A model generated the notes under the pieces. That model worked only from the letters and a program-made list of their open reading frames with translations, was not told where the DNA came from and did no database searches. The position numbers and the translations under genes are program-made. Of a DNA stretch of 64,000 bases, positions 31,710 to 64,000 are shown one piece after another; position 1 is the stretch's first letter; each line of letters starts with the position of its first letter. This DNA comes from Apricaphanius iberus (taxonomy: Eukaryota; Chordata; Actinopteri; Cyprinodontiformes; Aphaniidae): the NCBI GenBank assembly GCA_028564705.1, contig JAPXFQ010000364.1:2604001-2668000 (forward strand). Reading direction: 5' to 3'.

Positions 31710-64000
<32,291 letters not shown>

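Overview
The window is nuclear DNA of a vertebrate, almost certainly a teleost fish. It has AT-rich intergenic and intronic sequence, canonical GT-AG introns, many microsatellites, and a teleost-type transposon mix: L2, RTE and L1-like LINEs, a LINE with a restriction-like endonuclease, Tc1/mariner, hAT and other terminal-inverted-repeat elements. The species cannot be fixed by eye.

Two host genes are present, arranged head to head. On the minus strand, from about 20.0 kb down past the left edge, lies the 5' half of an scml2-like Polycomb gene. Its exons encode the start (MGRTPQR), two MBT repeats and an AT-hook/poly-Ala segment; the C-terminal SLED and SPM domains would lie to the left of position 1. 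On the plus strand, from about 31.7 kb past the right edge, lies cdkl5, a CMGC-family serine/threonine kinase. Fourteen coding exons can be placed with consistent splice phases. They carry the complete kinase domain and most of the disordered tail (764 residues in the window). SCML2 and CDKL5 are also divergent neighbours on human Xp22, so the layout is conserved synteny.

Region by region: 0-20 kb holds scml2 with a 13.8 kb intron; 20-31.7 kb is the shared upstream region, with a CpG-richer stretch at 25.85-26.7 kb that may hold the cdkl5 promoter; 32-37.9 kb is cdkl5 intron 1, carrying a degenerate LINE with an RLE-type endonuclease; 37.9-52.3 kb is intron 2, a nest of DNA transposons and retroposons; 52.3-64 kb is the compact run of kinase and tail exons.

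I found no new multi-gene system. The points most worth checking are: (a) a copy of the 3' end of coding exon 9 in intron 5, with a (TTCC)n tract beside both copies; (b) the cdkl5 leader, which lacks the upstream Met used in mammals and has two upstream ORFs plus an AUG-stop overlapping the main start; (c) an L1-like insertion with a 16-bp target duplication and a possible 3' transduction; (d) a DNA transposon nested inside a hAT; (e) a near-perfect 38-bp palindrome in a dispersed repeat; (f) a Trp-to-Cys change beside the second MBT pocket. The two genes do not act in one pathway: one is a chromatin reader of the PRC1 group, the other a kinase best known from neurons and cilia.
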